The notes under the pieces were generated by a model. That model searched no databases, was not told the DNA's origin, and worked only from the letters and a program-made list of their open reading frames with translations. The position numbers and the translations under genes were made by a program. Shown one piece after another: positions 1 to 8,384 of a stretch of 32,447 nucleotides of DNA (positions within the stretch are counted from its first letter, which is position 1; every line of letters begins with the position of its first letter). Source of the stretch: Betaproteobacteria bacterium (lineage in GTDB: Bacteria > Pseudomonadota > Gammaproteobacteria > Burkholderiales > SG8-41); contig JAOUIN010000003.1 of the NCBI GenBank assembly GCA_029883965.1, positions 1 to 32,447 on the forward strand, written 5' to 3'.

Positions 1-1
1 G

Positions 2-1423
2 GCCAGCGGGGCCTGCTCCAGTGTCGAATTGACCCAAGATTTTTTAAATAAAATCAGCAGGTTAAATGGTGATCTCGGCTGTTTTGTCACGGTAAACGCA
101 GAGCGCAGCCTGGCGCAGGCAGGTGCAGCGGACGCGCAGCGTGCGGCGGGCCGCGCCGGACCGTTGACCGGAATTCCGCTGGCCCACAAGGACATTTTCT
201 GCGCGCGGGACTGGGTGACCACCTGCGGTTCGCGCATGCTCGAAAACTTTGTCGCGCCGTACGACGCGCACGTGGTCGAGCGCTGCAACGACGCGGGCAT
301 GGTGACGCTGGGCAAGACCAACATGGACGAGTTCGCCATGGGGTCATCGAACGAGACTTCCTACTTCGGTCCGGTACGCAATCCGTGGAAACGCAATGCC
401 GTCCCCGGCGGCAGTTCCGGCGGTTCGGCGGCGGCGGTCGCGGCGCGCCTTGCCCCGGCGGCGACCGGCACGGACACAGGCGGTTCGATCCGGCAGCCCG
501 CGGCATTGACCGGAATCTGCGGGCTGAAGCCGACGTACGGCCTGGTGTCGCGTTACGGCATGATCGCGTTTGCGTCGAGTCTGGACCAGGCGGGGCCGAT
601 GGCGCGCAGCGCGGAAGACCTGGGGTTGATGCTGAATGTCATGGCAGGTCACGATGCGCGCGACTCCACCAGTCTGGAACTTCCGGCGCAAGATTATCTG
701 CGTGATCTGGCGCGTCCTGTTACCGGTCTGCGCATCGGTCTGCCGAAAGAGTTTTTTGCTTCGGGCCTTGCACCCGAGGTGCAGCGTGCGGTCGAGTCTG
801 CGATTGCCGAGTACGAGAAACTCGGCGCCAAAGTCGTCGACATCAGCCTGCCCAACATGGCGCTGTCGGTGCCCGTTTACTATGTGCTTGCTCCGGCCGA
901 GGCGTCGAGCAACCTGTCGCGGTTTGACGGCGTTCGCTACGGCCATCGTGCGGCAGGGTATTCCGACCTGTCCGACATGTACAAGCGTACCCGCGCCGAA
1001 GGTTTCGGGGCCGAGGTGAAACGCCGCATCCTGATCGGGACTTACGTATTGTCGCACGGCTATTACGACGCCTATTACATCCGTGCGCAAAAACTGCGGC
1101 GGCTGATTGCAGGTGATTTTGCCGCAGCCTTCAGGCAATGCGATGTCATCATGGGGCCGACCAGCCCGACGACGGCGTTCGGGCTGGGTGAAAAAAGCGC
1201 CGACCCGGTGCAGATGTATTTGTCCGACATTTATACGATCGCGGTGAATCTGGCCGGTTTGCCCGGCATGTCCATCCCGTGCGGATTTGACAGCGGTGGA
1301 TTGCCGGTCGGGCTGCAGATCATCGGCAACTATTTTGCCGAAGCGCAGATGCTTAATGTCGCCCACCAGTACCAGCTGGCCACCGACTGGCATCAGTGCG
1401 CACCGCAGGGGATAGGCGCATGA
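2..1423 (+). CDS. gatA: Glutamyl-tRNA(Gln)/aspartyl-tRNA(Asn) amidotransferase subunit A, 5' end cut by window
   Basis: GatA is the amidase subunit of the GatCAB complex. It hydrolyses glutamine and passes the ammonia to GatB, which amidates misacylated Glu-tRNA(Gln) or Asp-tRNA(Asn) in the cytoplasm. The frame is open from base 2, and the residues before the TTG at 29 read SSVELTQ, typical of the GatA N-terminus, so the true start lies upstream and about 16 residues are missing. Counting from that TTG, the amidase-signature triad is visible: Lys54 (LAHKDIF), the cis-Ser at Ser129 (GGSSGGSAA) and the nucleophile Ser153 ([13 protein letters not shown]). The spacing matches the family. The C-terminus ([10 protein letters not shown]) is complete. 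gatB follows after 163 bases occupied by a palindromic repeat; gatC would be expected upstream, outside the window. Confidence 0.97.
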   Translation, partial: ASGACSSVELTQDFLNKISRLNGDLGCFVTVNAERSLAQAGAADAQRAAGRAGPLTGIPLAHKDIFCARDWVTTCGSRMLENFVAPYDAHVVERCNDAGMVTLGKTNMDEFAMGSSNETSYFGPVRNPWKRNAVPGGSSGGSAAAVAARLAPAATGTDTGGSIRQPAALTGICGLKPTYGLVSRYGMIAFASSLDQAGPMARSAEDLGLMLNVMAGHDARDSTSLELPAQDYLRDLARPVTGLRIGLPKEFFASGLAPEVQRAVESAIAEYEKLGAKVVDISLPNMALSVPVYYVLAPAEASSNLSRFDGVRYGHRAAGYSDLSDMYKRTRAEGFGAEVKRRILIGTYVLSHGYYDAYYIRAQKLRRLIAGDFAAAFRQCDVIMGPTSPTTAFGLGEKSADPVQMYLSDIYTIAVNLAGLPGMSIPCGFDSGGLPVGLQIIGNYFAEAQMLNVAHQYQLATDWHQCAPQGIGA

Positions 1424-1443
1424 ACAGGGATGTAAAGCTGTTT

Positions 1444-1571
1444 ACCGCCAGGATGCCAGGAGCGCAAGGCAAAAAAGCGGAGGGCCGGAATTCAATGCCA
1501 ACACAGGGCATGATTTCCGGGTTCGTGCAGTGGCGTTTCTTGAGTAATGTTCTTCTTGGCGTCTTGGCGGT
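1444..1571. repeat. Palindromic intergenic repeat between gatA and gatB
   Basis: The outer arms are imperfect inverted repeats: ACCGCCAGGATGCCAGGAGC at 1444-1463 against the complement of 1552-1571, which reads ACCGCCAAGACGCCAAGAAG. Inside sits a second dyad: CCGGAA at 1485-1490 pairs with TTCCGG at 1515-1520, and ATGCC at 1495-1499 pairs with GGCAT at 1507-1511. The element fills most of the gatA-gatB gap and ends 15 bases before the gatB ATG. Similar-looking arms occur as intergenic repeats in other bacterial genomes as far as I recall, which suggests a small non-autonomous mobile palindrome. The open frame at 1396-1590 merely runs through it. Confidence 0.6.
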
Positions 1572-1586
1572 GAAAAGGGTTTTCCC

Positions 1587-3023
1587 ATGAAATGGGAGAT
1601 CGTCATCGGGCTGGAAACCCACGCGCAGCTGTCGACGGTGTCGAAGATTTTTTCGGGTGCTGCGACCGCTTTCGGCGCCGCGCCGAACACGCAGGCCTGT
1701 GGCGTCGATATTGCGCTTCCCGGGGTATTGCCGGTGCTCAACACCGGTGCGGTCGAGCGCGCGATCCGTTTCGGCCTCGCCGTCGGTGCAAAAATCAATC
1801 CGCGGTCGGTATTCGCGCGCAAGAATTACTTCTATCCCGACCTGCCCAAGGGATACCAGATCAGCCAGTATGAACTGCCCATTGTCGCCGGCGGCACGAT
1901 CACGATCATGGCGGGCGAGACCGAAAAAACCATACGTCTGACCAGGGCGCACCTGGAAGAAGATGCCGGCAAGTCGCTGCATGAGGATTTTCACGGCCGC
2001 ACCGGCATAGACCTGAATCGGGCCGGCACACCACTGCTCGAAATCGTATCGGAACCCGATATGCGTTCGGCTGAGGAGGCCGTCGCCTATGCGCGGGCGC
2101 TGCATACGCTGGTACGCTGGATCGACATCTGCGATGGCAACATGCAGGAGGGATCATTCCGTTGCGACGCCAATGTATCGGTACGTCCGGCGGGGACGAC
2201 CGAGCTGGGGACGCGCCGAGAGATCAAGAACCTGAACAGTTTCCGTTTCCTGCAGCAGGCGATCGAGTACGAAGTGCGTTGGCAGATCGCTGAAATTGAG
2301 GACGGGCGCACAATCCGGCAGGCAACCGTACTGTTCGATCCGGATACCGGTGAAACGCGGATGATGCGCACGAAGGAAGATGCGCATGATTACCGGTATT
2401 TCCCTGATCCCGACCTGCTGCCATTGGAAGTTACGGCAGAGCGCCTGGAGGCAGTCCGCGCCGCATTGCCGCCGTTGCCGCAGATTCGGCGCGCACAATT
2501 TTCGGCGGAGTATGGTCTGACCGCGTACGATGCGGGCCTGCTGACGGGCAGCCGCGAACTTGCAGATTACTTTGCCGCAGCTGCTGCCGGGGCCGATGGC
2601 AAGACGGGCAAATTGTGCGCGAACTGGATTACAGGCGCTTTAAGTGCGCGGTTGAACGAGGACGGGCTCGATATTGCGCAAAGCCGGGTCGGCGCATTGG
2701 CACTGCGCCGTCTGGTCGATCGGATTGCCGATGGCACGATCTCCGGAAAGACCGCCAAAGATGTTTTTGACGCCATGTGGGCTGGCGAGGGTGATGCGGA
2801 CACCATCATCGCAGCCAAGGGCCTTAAACAGATTTCGGACAGTGGAGAGATCGAAAAGATTGTCGATCAGGTGATCGCAGCCAATGCGCAGCAGGTCGCC
2901 GACTTCAGGGCCGGCAAGGAGAAAGCGTTCAATTCGCTGGTGGGGCAGGCGATGAAGGCGACCCGCGGCAAGGCCAATCCGCAGCAGGTGAACGAAATAC
3001 TGCGGCGCAAGCTCGCCGGCTGA
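1587..3023 (+). CDS. gatB: Aspartyl/glutamyl-tRNA amidotransferase subunit B
   Basis: GatB is the kinase/transamidase subunit of GatCAB. It binds the misacylated tRNA, phosphorylates the side-chain carboxylate with ATP and amidates it with ammonia delivered from GatA. At 478 residues it has the usual length. The N-terminal catalytic cradle shows the family blocks GLETHAQL (near residue 8), [19 protein letters not shown] (about 80-100), [11 protein letters not shown] and [20 protein letters not shown]. The C-terminus (about 330-478) is the YqeY-like helical tRNA-binding domain and ends with [15 protein letters not shown]. The ATG at 1587 has an AAAAGGG stretch about 7 bases upstream as a likely ribosome site. 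It ends tail to tail with the DUF4124 gene, 17 bases apart. Confidence 0.97.
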   Translation: MKWEIVIGLETHAQLSTVSKIFSGAATAFGAAPNTQACGVDIALPGVLPVLNTGAVERAIRFGLAVGAKINPRSVFARKNYFYPDLPKGYQISQYELPIVAGGTITIMAGETEKTIRLTRAHLEEDAGKSLHEDFHGRTGIDLNRAGTPLLEIVSEPDMRSAEEAVAYARALHTLVRWIDICDGNMQEGSFRCDANVSVRPAGTTELGTRREIKNLNSFRFLQQAIEYEVRWQIAEIEDGRTIRQATVLFDPDTGETRMMRTKEDAHDYRYFPDPDLLPLEVTAERLEAVRAALPPLPQIRRAQFSAEYGLTAYDAGLLTGSRELADYFAAAAAGADGKTGKLCANWITGALSARLNEDGLDIAQSRVGALALRRLVDRIADGTISGKTAKDVFDAMWAGEGDADTIIAAKGLKQISDSGEIEKIVDQVIAANAQQVADFRAGKEKAFNSLVGQAMKATRGKANPQQVNEILRRKLAG

Positions 3024-3040
3024 CGCAGAGCCGGGCAGCG

Positions 3041-3727
3041 CTATTTTTTGGGTGCAGGCTTGGGATCCGGAGACGCGGCCGGGGACCGGAGGCCCTTCAA
3101 TTCGATGAAACGCGCTTTTTGCTGTGCATAACTGTCGCTGATGCGCCCCTTGTCTTTTTCCTTGTCTGCGATGCGTGCCTGCAAAGCTTCTTTTTCCTCG
3201 GCGGCACGTTTCAGATCTTCCTTGATGTTTGCGGGCACCGGTTTGCCGGTTTTCTCAAAGTTGGCGTAGCGTTTTTGCTGGGCTGCATATGCGTCATCGG
3301 CACCCTTCTGCGCCGATTTCAATTGCTGAATCTGCAGATCGACAACCTGGACTTCACGGTCGCGGCGGATGTCGATTTCCTTGGGCGTGACATAGGTGTT
3401 CAGCAGGGCCGTGTCCTGACGCCGCTGTTCCGCACGGCGGTGTTCTTCCTCGGCTCTCTGGGCGGCCTGTCTTTTCTCTTCGTCGCGCATGCGCGCGGCC
3501 TCTTCCGCCGAAACACTGGTTTCGCGCGTGATGCCGCGGCTGTCCAGCCGCTTTGACTCGTTGTCCTGGTACTCGGGCGGCACCCGGTCGCCACAGCCGA
3601 TGACCTTGCCTGCCTTGTCTTTCCAGCAAATGATTTTCTGCCCCTGAACTGCGGGCGCCATCATCATCATGGCCACGATTGCCGCGGTACCGGCGAGCAA
3701 GGATACGGATGTTGGATAGTTACGCAT
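3041..3727 (-). CDS. DUF4124 domain protein, exported, coiled-coil
   Basis: This 228-residue protein of unknown function has an N-terminal signal peptide (positive start, hydrophobic residues about 9-27, cleavage near VQGQ). A DUF4124-like segment follows ([21 protein letters not shown], about 33-53), with two Cys residues, Cys34 and Cys45, that could form a disulfide. The remainder, about 75-215, is rich in Glu, Lys, Arg and Gln with heptad-like spacing, so a long coiled coil is likely; a Pro/Lys tail closes the protein. DUF4124 proteins are common exported proteins in proteobacteria with no assigned activity. The ATG overlaps the 3' end of pyrE by 8 bases, so the two are probably one transcript; no functional link is evident. 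Confidence 0.85.
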   Translation of the reverse strand: MRNYPTSVSLLAGTAAIVAMMMMAPAVQGQKIICWKDKAGKVIGCGDRVPPEYQDNESKRLDSRGITRETSVSAEEAARMRDEEKRQAAQRAEEEHRRAEQRRQDTALLNTYVTPKEIDIRRDREVQVVDLQIQQLKSAQKGADDAYAAQQKRYANFEKTGKPVPANIKEDLKRAAEEKEALQARIADKEKDKGRISDSYAQQKARFIELKGLRSPAASPDPKPAPKK

Positions 3728-4370
3728 TTTTTACCCCATATTGTTCGCGGTAGGCAGCGACTGCAGCGAGCTGCGGTGCCATGCCCCTGCTGTTTTCAAG
3801 AAACCCGATCAGGTCATCCAGCGTGGCGATGCTTATGACCGGCATGCCATACAGGCGTACGACTTCCTGCGTGGCCGACAGTTCCGCCGATCCGCGCTCC
3901 ATGCGGTCCAGTGCGATCAATACTCCGGCAGGCGTTGCGCGCGACGCGCGTATCAACTCGACGGACTCACGCACGGACGTTCCCGCCGAAATGACATCAT
4001 CAACAATCAACGCGCGCCCTACCAGCGGAGCACCGACGACATTGCCGCCTTCGCCATGGTCCTTGGCCTCCTTGCGGTTGTAGCTGAATGGCACGTTGTG
4101 ATTCGCATCAGCAAGAGCGATTGCCACGGCAGCCACCAGGGGTATGCCTTTGTAAGCGGGACCAAACAGCATGTCGAACGGAACGTCGGCCGCTGCTATG
4201 GCTTTCGCGTAAAATTGCGCAAGCTGTCGCAGTGATTTGCCGTCGCAGAACAGACCGGCATTGAAAAAATACGGTGAAAGGCGTCCGGCTTTGGTTTTGA
4301 ACTCACCGAAAAGCAGCACTTTGGTGTCGATCGCGAAGCGGATGAATTCCTGTCGGAAGTTGGTTGCCAT
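3720..4370 (-). CDS. pyrE: Orotate phosphoribosyltransferase
   Basis: PyrE transfers the phosphoribosyl group from PRPP to orotate, giving OMP, the fifth step of de novo pyrimidine synthesis. The frame is open to 4559, but the family start is the ATG at 4370 ([14 protein letters not shown]), giving 216 residues, the normal length. The PRPP-binding signature [10 protein letters not shown] lies at residues 123-132; the flexible catalytic loop [15 protein letters not shown] at 95-109 carries the conserved Lys, Asp and His; [10 protein letters not shown] at 69-78 is also typical. No strong Shine-Dalgarno sequence precedes the start. The gene is divergent from exoA across about 79 bases, which must hold both promoters, and it overlaps the downstream DUF4124 gene by 8 bases. 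I saw no leader attenuator. Confidence 0.96.
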   Translation of the reverse strand: MATNFRQEFIRFAIDTKVLLFGEFKTKAGRLSPYFFNAGLFCDGKSLRQLAQFYAKAIAAADVPFDMLFGPAYKGIPLVAAVAIALADANHNVPFSYNRKEAKDHGEGGNVVGAPLVGRALIVDDVISAGTSVRESVELIRASRATPAGVLIALDRMERGSAELSATQEVVRLYGMPVISIATLDDLIGFLENSRGMAPQLAAVAAYREQYGVKNA

Positions 4371-4449
4371 AACTGTGTGTAGACCGGGTATCTGCGGCAG
4401 GACCAAACAGCGTGCTGAACAATAACGCTGATCTGCCGGATTGAAAATG

Positions 4450-5226
4450 ATGAAAATTATAACCTTGAATCTCAACGGCATCCGTTCGGCGGCACGCAAA
4501 GGTTTTCTGGAGTGGCTGCCGCGCCAGCGCGCGGATGTGATCTGCGTCCAGGAAATCAAGGCGCAGGCTGACGATATGACTGCGGACCTGCTGGCACCGG
4601 CCGGATACCGGGGACATTTTCACTACGCGGAAAAAAGGGGCTACAGCGGCGTCGGCATTTACGCCCGGCGTGCGCCTGACCGGGTGACGGCAGGCCTCGG
4701 GGTGGCTGAAATCGACAGGGAAGGCCGATTCCTGCGGGCGGATTTCGGCAACCTGTCGGTCATCTCGCTGTACCTGCCTTCGGGGTCGAGCGGCGAGGAC
4801 CGGCAGCAGGCGAAATTCCATTTCATGAAAAAATTCTTTCCTCATCTGAAGCGGCTGCGGAACAGCGGCCGCGAAATCGTGTTGTGCGGCGACTGGAACA
4901 TCGCCCACAAGGAGATTGATCTGAAGAACTGGCGCGGCAACCGCAAGAATTCCGGATTTCTTCCCGAAGAGCGGGCGTGGCTTTCACAGATATTCGACGA
5001 GCTCGGCTGGGTCGATGTCTTTCGCGGTATTGATGCCCGTCCGGACCAGTACACCTGGTGGTCGAATCGCGGTCAGGCCTGGGCCAAGAACGTGGGCTGG
5101 CGGATCGACTATCAGATCGCTACACCGGGCGTCGCAGCAACCGCCAGGCGTGCGGCGATCTACAAGGATGAGCGGTTTTCAGATCACGCGCCGCTGATTA
5201 TCAGCTACGACGGGAAACTGACTTGA
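4450..5226 (+). CDS. exoA: Exodeoxyribonuclease III / class II AP endonuclease
   Basis: This is a Mg2+-dependent DNA repair nuclease of the ExoIII/APE1 family that cuts 5' of abasic sites and trims 3' blocking groups. The ATG at 4450 gives [14 protein letters not shown], the family N-terminus, and 258 residues; the ATG at 4447 and the TTG at 4441 are alternatives, and no clear ribosome site separates them. Visible catalytic residues are Glu35 (CVQEIKAQ), Tyr109 (SLYLPSG), Asp148 and Asn150 ([15 protein letters not shown]), Asp220 (WRIDYQIA) and the Asp245-His246 pair (FSDHAPL). Length and motif order are complete. Its TGA overlaps the TTG start of the following permease gene, so the two are probably translated together. 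Confidence 0.94.
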   Translation: MKIITLNLNGIRSAARKGFLEWLPRQRADVICVQEIKAQADDMTADLLAPAGYRGHFHYAEKRGYSGVGIYARRAPDRVTAGLGVAEIDREGRFLRADFGNLSVISLYLPSGSSGEDRQQAKFHFMKKFFPHLKRLRNSGREIVLCGDWNIAHKEIDLKNWRGNRKNSGFLPEERAWLSQIFDELGWVDVFRGIDARPDQYTWWSNRGQAWAKNVGWRIDYQIATPGVAATARRAAIYKDERFSDHAPLIISYDGKLT

Positions 5227-6482
5227 CCCAGCCGGCGCGTCTGTCCTGGCGCGAGACGCTGGCCGCGGCATTCAGCGGGCGCATGCTGGTGGCGTTGCTG
5301 ATGGGTTTTGCGTCGGGGTTGCCCTTGCTGCTCACAGGGTCGGTGCTGCAGGCCTGGCTGAAAGACGGCGGTGTCGATCTGACACGCATCGGCCTGTTTG
5401 CGTTGATCGGGTTGCCGTACACGCTGAAGTTTCTCTGGTCCCCGTTGTTTGATCGTTACGCCCCGCCGTTGCTGGGCCGTCGCCGCGGCTGGCTGACCAT
5501 GATGCAGTTTGCCCTTGCCGCCGCGATATTCATGCTGAGTGCTGCCGAGCCGTCCCCGGAGCATTTGGGGCTGATCATGCTGGCCGGCCTGCTGGTGTCT
5601 TTTTTTTCCGCCTCTCAGGACATCGTCATCGATGCCTATCGCCGCGAGAGCATGGGGGAGGCCGAGCTTGGGCTCGGCTCTGCGCTTTACGTGAACGGAT
5701 ACCGGCTGGGCATGCTGCTTGCGGGCGGCGGCGGGTTGATCCTCGCGGACTGGCTTTCGTTCGAGACCATGTACCGGATCATGGCCGTGTGCATGGTCGC
5801 CTGCGTGGCGGTAACTCTGCTTGCGCCCGAGCCGCAGTTACCTGAAGGCAGGCCGCGAACACTGCATGAAGCCGTCGTGTTGCCGTTCCGGGACTATTTT
5901 TCTCGTCAGGGCGCCTGGCTGATCCTGGCATTTATTCTGCTCTACAAACTGGGCGATACCATGGCGTCGGCGATGACCACGCCGTTTTATCTGGATCTCG
6001 GTTACAGCAAGACCGAGATCGGCGCCGTCGTCAAACTGTTCGGTTTCTGGGCGACGATTGCCGGCGGTACGCTGGGCGGGCTGTGGATCCTGCGGGCCGG
6101 CATGCACCGTGCGCTGTGGGTTTTCGGATTCGGGCAGATGCTGTCTACGCTGGGTTTTGTCGTGCTGGCGTACTACCCGCTTAATGTGGGCGCACTGGCC
6201 GCTGTTGTTGCCATCGAGAATCTGACCGCCGGGATGGGCACCGCCGCATTCGTCGGATTCATGGCGGCACTGACGGACCGCCGCTTTACCGCGACGCAGT
6301 ACGCGCTGCTGTCGAGCCTGATGGGCGTGCCGCGGGTGCTGCTGGCCGCACCAACCGGCTGGTTTGCGCAATTACTGGGCTGGCCGGGATTCTTTCTGAT
6401 GTGCGTGCTGATCGCGATTCCCGGCCTCATGCTGCTGCGCAGGGTAACGCAGCTCGACGGGCAGCCTCAGCCACCGAAGTGA
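5223..6482 (+). CDS. ampG: AmpG-type muropeptide permease (MFS)
   Basis: AmpG proteins are inner-membrane, proton-driven importers of GlcNAc-anhydroMurNAc peptides released during peptidoglycan turnover. The 419 residues form about 12 hydrophobic segments. Family features are MGFASGLPLLLTGS in the first segment, LPYTLKFLWSPLFDRY after the second and SQDIVIDAYRRE at residues 131-142. The protein is shorter than the 14-segment E. coli AmpG (about 490 residues), matching the short form found in many betaproteobacteria. The start is a TTG inside a TTGA overlap with the exoA stop, which implies coupled translation. The 3' end overlaps the convergent metW end by 16 bases. mpl, a later recycling enzyme, lies in the same window at 28956. 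Transport of another compound cannot be excluded. Confidence 0.87.
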   Translation: MTQPARLSWRETLAAAFSGRMLVALLMGFASGLPLLLTGSVLQAWLKDGGVDLTRIGLFALIGLPYTLKFLWSPLFDRYAPPLLGRRRGWLTMMQFALAAAIFMLSAAEPSPEHLGLIMLAGLLVSFFSASQDIVIDAYRRESMGEAELGLGSALYVNGYRLGMLLAGGGGLILADWLSFETMYRIMAVCMVACVAVTLLAPEPQLPEGRPRTLHEAVVLPFRDYFSRQGAWLILAFILLYKLGDTMASAMTTPFYLDLGYSKTEIGAVVKLFGFWATIAGGTLGGLWILRAGMHRALWVFGFGQMLSTLGFVVLAYYPLNVGALAAVVAIENLTAGMGTAAFVGFMAALTDRRFTATQYALLSSLMGVPRVLLAAPTGWFAQLLGWPGFFLMCVLIAIPGLMLLRRVTQLDGQPQPPK

Positions 6483-7063
6483 TACACCGCCAGTTCGCCC
6501 AGAAGATTGGGCAGTGACGTAACCGGTTTTCCGTCCGTCAGCACGGTGCGTGCGACGATATTGATCCCGCGCTCGTCACAGAATTTTTCGAAATCGGAAA
6601 CCGTGCACAAATGGATGTTGGGCGTGTTGAACCATTCGAACGGCAGTTTTTTGGAAACCGGCATGTGTCCCAGCAACACCTGCACACGATTTTTCCAGTA
6701 GCCGAAATTCGGGAATGTGACGATGCCGGCCCTCCCGACCCGCAGCATTTCCTTCATGATGCGTTCGGTATTGCGCATCGCCTGCAGCGTTTGTGACAAC
6801 ACCACAAAATCGAACGAGTTGTCTTCAAATTCGGAAAGGCCGCGCTCCAGGTCGCTCTGAATGACGTTGACTCCGTTCTTCACGCAGGCCAGTATGTTGC
6901 CGTCGTCGATCTCGACGCCATAGCCGGTGATGTCGCGGGTCTGCTGCAGGTATTTCAGCAAAGTGCCGTCGCCGCACCCCAGATCGAGCACGTGTGCGTT
7001 GCGATGCACCGTCCGGGCAATCGCCGCAAAGTCCGGCCGTTGCGTGCCGTTAATTACGGTCAT
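6467..7063 (-). CDS. metW: Methionine biosynthesis protein MetW
   Basis: MetW is a small protein with a class I SAM-methyltransferase fold that is encoded with metX in many proteobacteria and is needed for, or supports, the homoserine acyltransferase step; its chemical activity is not settled. The 198 residues match the usual length. Motif I is VLDLGCGDG, about 25-33; the acidic residue ending strand 2 lies in YGVEIDD; later blocks are [13 protein letters not shown] and [18 protein letters not shown], the latter characteristic of MetW. Its ATG overlaps the metX stop in an ATGA, so it is the second gene of the SAM-II-controlled metXW transcript. The 3' end overlaps ampG by 16 bases in opposite orientation. 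Confidence 0.94.
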   Translation of the reverse strand: MTVINGTQRPDFAAIARTVHRNAHVLDLGCGDGTLLKYLQQTRDITGYGVEIDDGNILACVKNGVNVIQSDLERGLSEFEDNSFDFVVLSQTLQAMRNTERIMKEMLRVGRAGIVTFPNFGYWKNRVQVLLGHMPVSKKLPFEWFNTPNIHLCTVSDFEKFCDERGINIVARTVLTDGKPVTSLPNLLGELAVYHFGG

Positions 7064-8214
7064 GATTCAATTTCCCGGTGCACGCGTTCAAAATAGGCTG
7101 CCACCAGCCGGTGGTAGCGCGGGTCGTCGAGCAAAAACGCATCGTGGCCGTGTGGTGCATCGATTTCCGCATAGGTCACGCGCACGCGATTGTCGAGCAG
7201 CGCGTGCACGATCTCCCGTGAGCGTTCCGGTGAAAAGCGCCAGTCGGTGGCGAACGATATTACGAGTACGCTACTGGCTACCTTTTTCAGCGCCTTGGTC
7301 AGGTCGCCGCCATGCTCCAGGGCCGGATCGAAGTAGTCCAGAACCTTGGTGATACGCAGATACGTATTGGCATCAAAGTGATCCGCGAACTTGTTGCCCT
7401 GATGGCGCAGGTAGGACTCGATCTGAAATTCGGTGTCGAAGTTGTAATTGAGCTTGTCGTGCTTCAGCTGCCGGCCGAACTTGTTCGCCATCTCGTCGTC
7501 CGACAGATACGTGATGTGGCCGACCATGCGTGCGACGCGCAGACCGCGCTTGGGTGCCGTACCTTTGGCCAGGTAATGGCCATCGTTGAAATCAGGATCG
7601 GTGATGATCGCCTGACGGGCGACCTCGTTGAACGCAATGTTCTGTGCCGACAGGTTGGGTGCGCAGGCGATGACAATGCTGTGACGCAGGCGCTGCGGAT
7701 AGCGGATGGACCAGGCCAGTGCCTGCATGGCGCCGAGGCTGCCGCCCATGACTGCGGCAAACTGTGATATGCCCAGTTGATCTGCGAGCCGCGCCTGCGC
7801 ATCGACCCAGTCCTCCACGGTGATGACCGGGAAATCGCCGCCCCAGGTCCTGCCGGTGTCGGAGTTGACGCTCAGCGGCCCGGTCGAGCCGTGACAGCCG
7901 CCGATATTGTTGACGCCGATGACAAAGAACCTGCGGGTATCGAGCGGCTTGCCGGGCCCGATCATGTTGTCCCACCACCCCACGTTGTCAGGGGCGTCCG
8001 CGTAGTAGCCGGCTACATGATGTGATGCGTTGAGCGCATGGCAGACCAGTACGGCATTGGAACGGTCTGCGTTGAGTTCGCCATAGGTCTCGTAAACGAG
8101 TTCATAGTCGCGCAGTACCGTGCCGCCGCGCAGCACAAGCGGTTCCGCGAACCGCGCGGTCTGCGGCGTCACGACGCCAACCGAATTTTCCGGTTCTTTG
8201 ATCGATTCACGCAT
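7060..8214 (-). CDS. metX: Homoserine O-acyltransferase (acetyl- or succinyl-)
   Basis: MetX acylates the hydroxyl of L-homoserine, the first committed step to methionine. The alpha/beta-hydrolase fold of 384 residues shows the nucleophile Ser159 in GGSLGAMQ, with Asp324 ([10 protein letters not shown]) and His357 (APHGHDAF) completing the triad; [20 protein letters not shown] and [12 protein letters not shown] are family blocks. MetX proteins paired with MetW in betaproteobacteria are often succinyltransferases (MetXS) rather than acetyltransferases; I cannot decide the acyl donor by eye. The ATG at 8214 lacks a good ribosome site (only GACGAAA precedes it), which fits coupling to a short upstream ORF. 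The leader (8215-8367) contains a promoter, a SAM-II aptamer and a terminator, so end-product repression by SAM is expected. Confidence 0.96.
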   Translation of the reverse strand: MRESIKEPENSVGVVTPQTARFAEPLVLRGGTVLRDYELVYETYGELNADRSNAVLVCHALNASHHVAGYYADAPDNVGWWDNMIGPGKPLDTRRFFVIGVNNIGGCHGSTGPLSVNSDTGRTWGGDFPVITVEDWVDAQARLADQLGISQFAAVMGGSLGAMQALAWSIRYPQRLRHSIVIACAPNLSAQNIAFNEVARQAIITDPDFNDGHYLAKGTAPKRGLRVARMVGHITYLSDDEMANKFGRQLKHDKLNYNFDTEFQIESYLRHQGNKFADHFDANTYLRITKVLDYFDPALEHGGDLTKALKKVASSVLVISFATDWRFSPERSREIVHALLDNRVRVTYAEIDAPHGHDAFLLDDPRYHRLVAAYFERVHREIES

Positions 8215-8219
8215 TTTCG

Positions 8220-8270
8220 TCAGCCATAAAAAAACCCCGCAGCCTGCGCTCCGGGGTCATGAGAATTCAT
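8220..8270 (-). CDS. Possible 16-residue leader peptide in the metX leader
   Basis: An ATG at 8270, four bases after an AAAGAG at the 3' edge of the SAM-II aptamer, opens a frame reading [16 protein letters not shown] and stopping at 8220, five bases before the metX ATG. It runs through the entire terminator hairpin. A ribosome translating it would block terminator formation and could re-initiate at metX, which has no good ribosome site of its own. A five-codon frame from the ATG at 8274 competes for the same ribosome site. The composition shows no regulatory Met run. This is inference from position only. Confidence 0.22.
   Translation of the reverse strand: MNSHDPGAQAAGFFYG
8228..8257 (-). 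terminator. Rho-independent terminator of the metX riboswitch
   Basis: On the minus strand, ACCCCG (8257-8252) pairs with CGGGGT (8239-8234). After a G-G mismatch, AGC (8250-8248) pairs with GCT (8243-8241) around a GCAG loop, and seven T residues follow immediately. It ends only 13 bases before the metX ATG, so it is more likely a regulated attenuator than just the end of the pts operon. Bases 8248-8240 of the hairpin can instead pair with the aptamer at 8309-8301. Confidence 0.85.
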
Positions 8271-8274
8271 TCAT

Positions 8275-8325
8275 CTCTTTAGCCGGATTTATTACGCGCC
8301 CGCAAGCTGATTCAAATCGGCGCGA
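8275..8325 (-). ncRNA. SAM-II riboswitch aptamer upstream of metX
   Basis: On the minus strand the leader contains the SAM-II pattern in order. The first P1 strand CGCGCC (8324-8319) is followed by GATTT, then CTTGC, the second P1 strand GGCGCG (8300-8295), TAATAAAT, and GCTAAA (8283-8278). P1 is six perfect pairs. The strings and their spacing follow the metX SAM-II riboswitch of known structure, an H-type pseudoknot that binds S-adenosylmethionine. The pseudoknot helix was not resolved by eye. It sits about 7 bases after the predicted transcription start, ahead of a terminator and metX, the classical gene for this class. Covariance-model scoring was not possible here. Confidence 0.87.
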
Positions 8326-8338
8326 AAACTGTGCAATT

Positions 8339-8367
8339 ACGTTACCTGCGCGGCGTTACCTTGTCAA
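8339..8367 (-). promoter_or_regulatory. Sigma-70 promoter of metXW
   Basis: On the minus strand a perfect -35 TTGACA (8367-8362) is followed after exactly 17 bases by TAACGT (8344-8339), which keeps the most conserved -10 positions T1, A2 and T6. Transcription would start near 8332, just ahead of the SAM-II aptamer. The promoter lies directly after the ptsI stop, so metXW has its own start. GGTAACG is repeated directly within it (8360-8354 and 8346-8340). Confidence 0.65.
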
Positions 8368-8384
8368 ATCCGGGGGCCTTTTTT

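Noticed and set aside
344-1393. 349-codon open frame antisense to gatA
   Set aside because: Shadow of gatA; composition is that of a reverse-strand artefact.
1396-1590. 64-codon frame across the gatA-gatB gap
   Set aside because: It runs through the palindromic repeat, overlaps both genes and has no domain or ribosome site.
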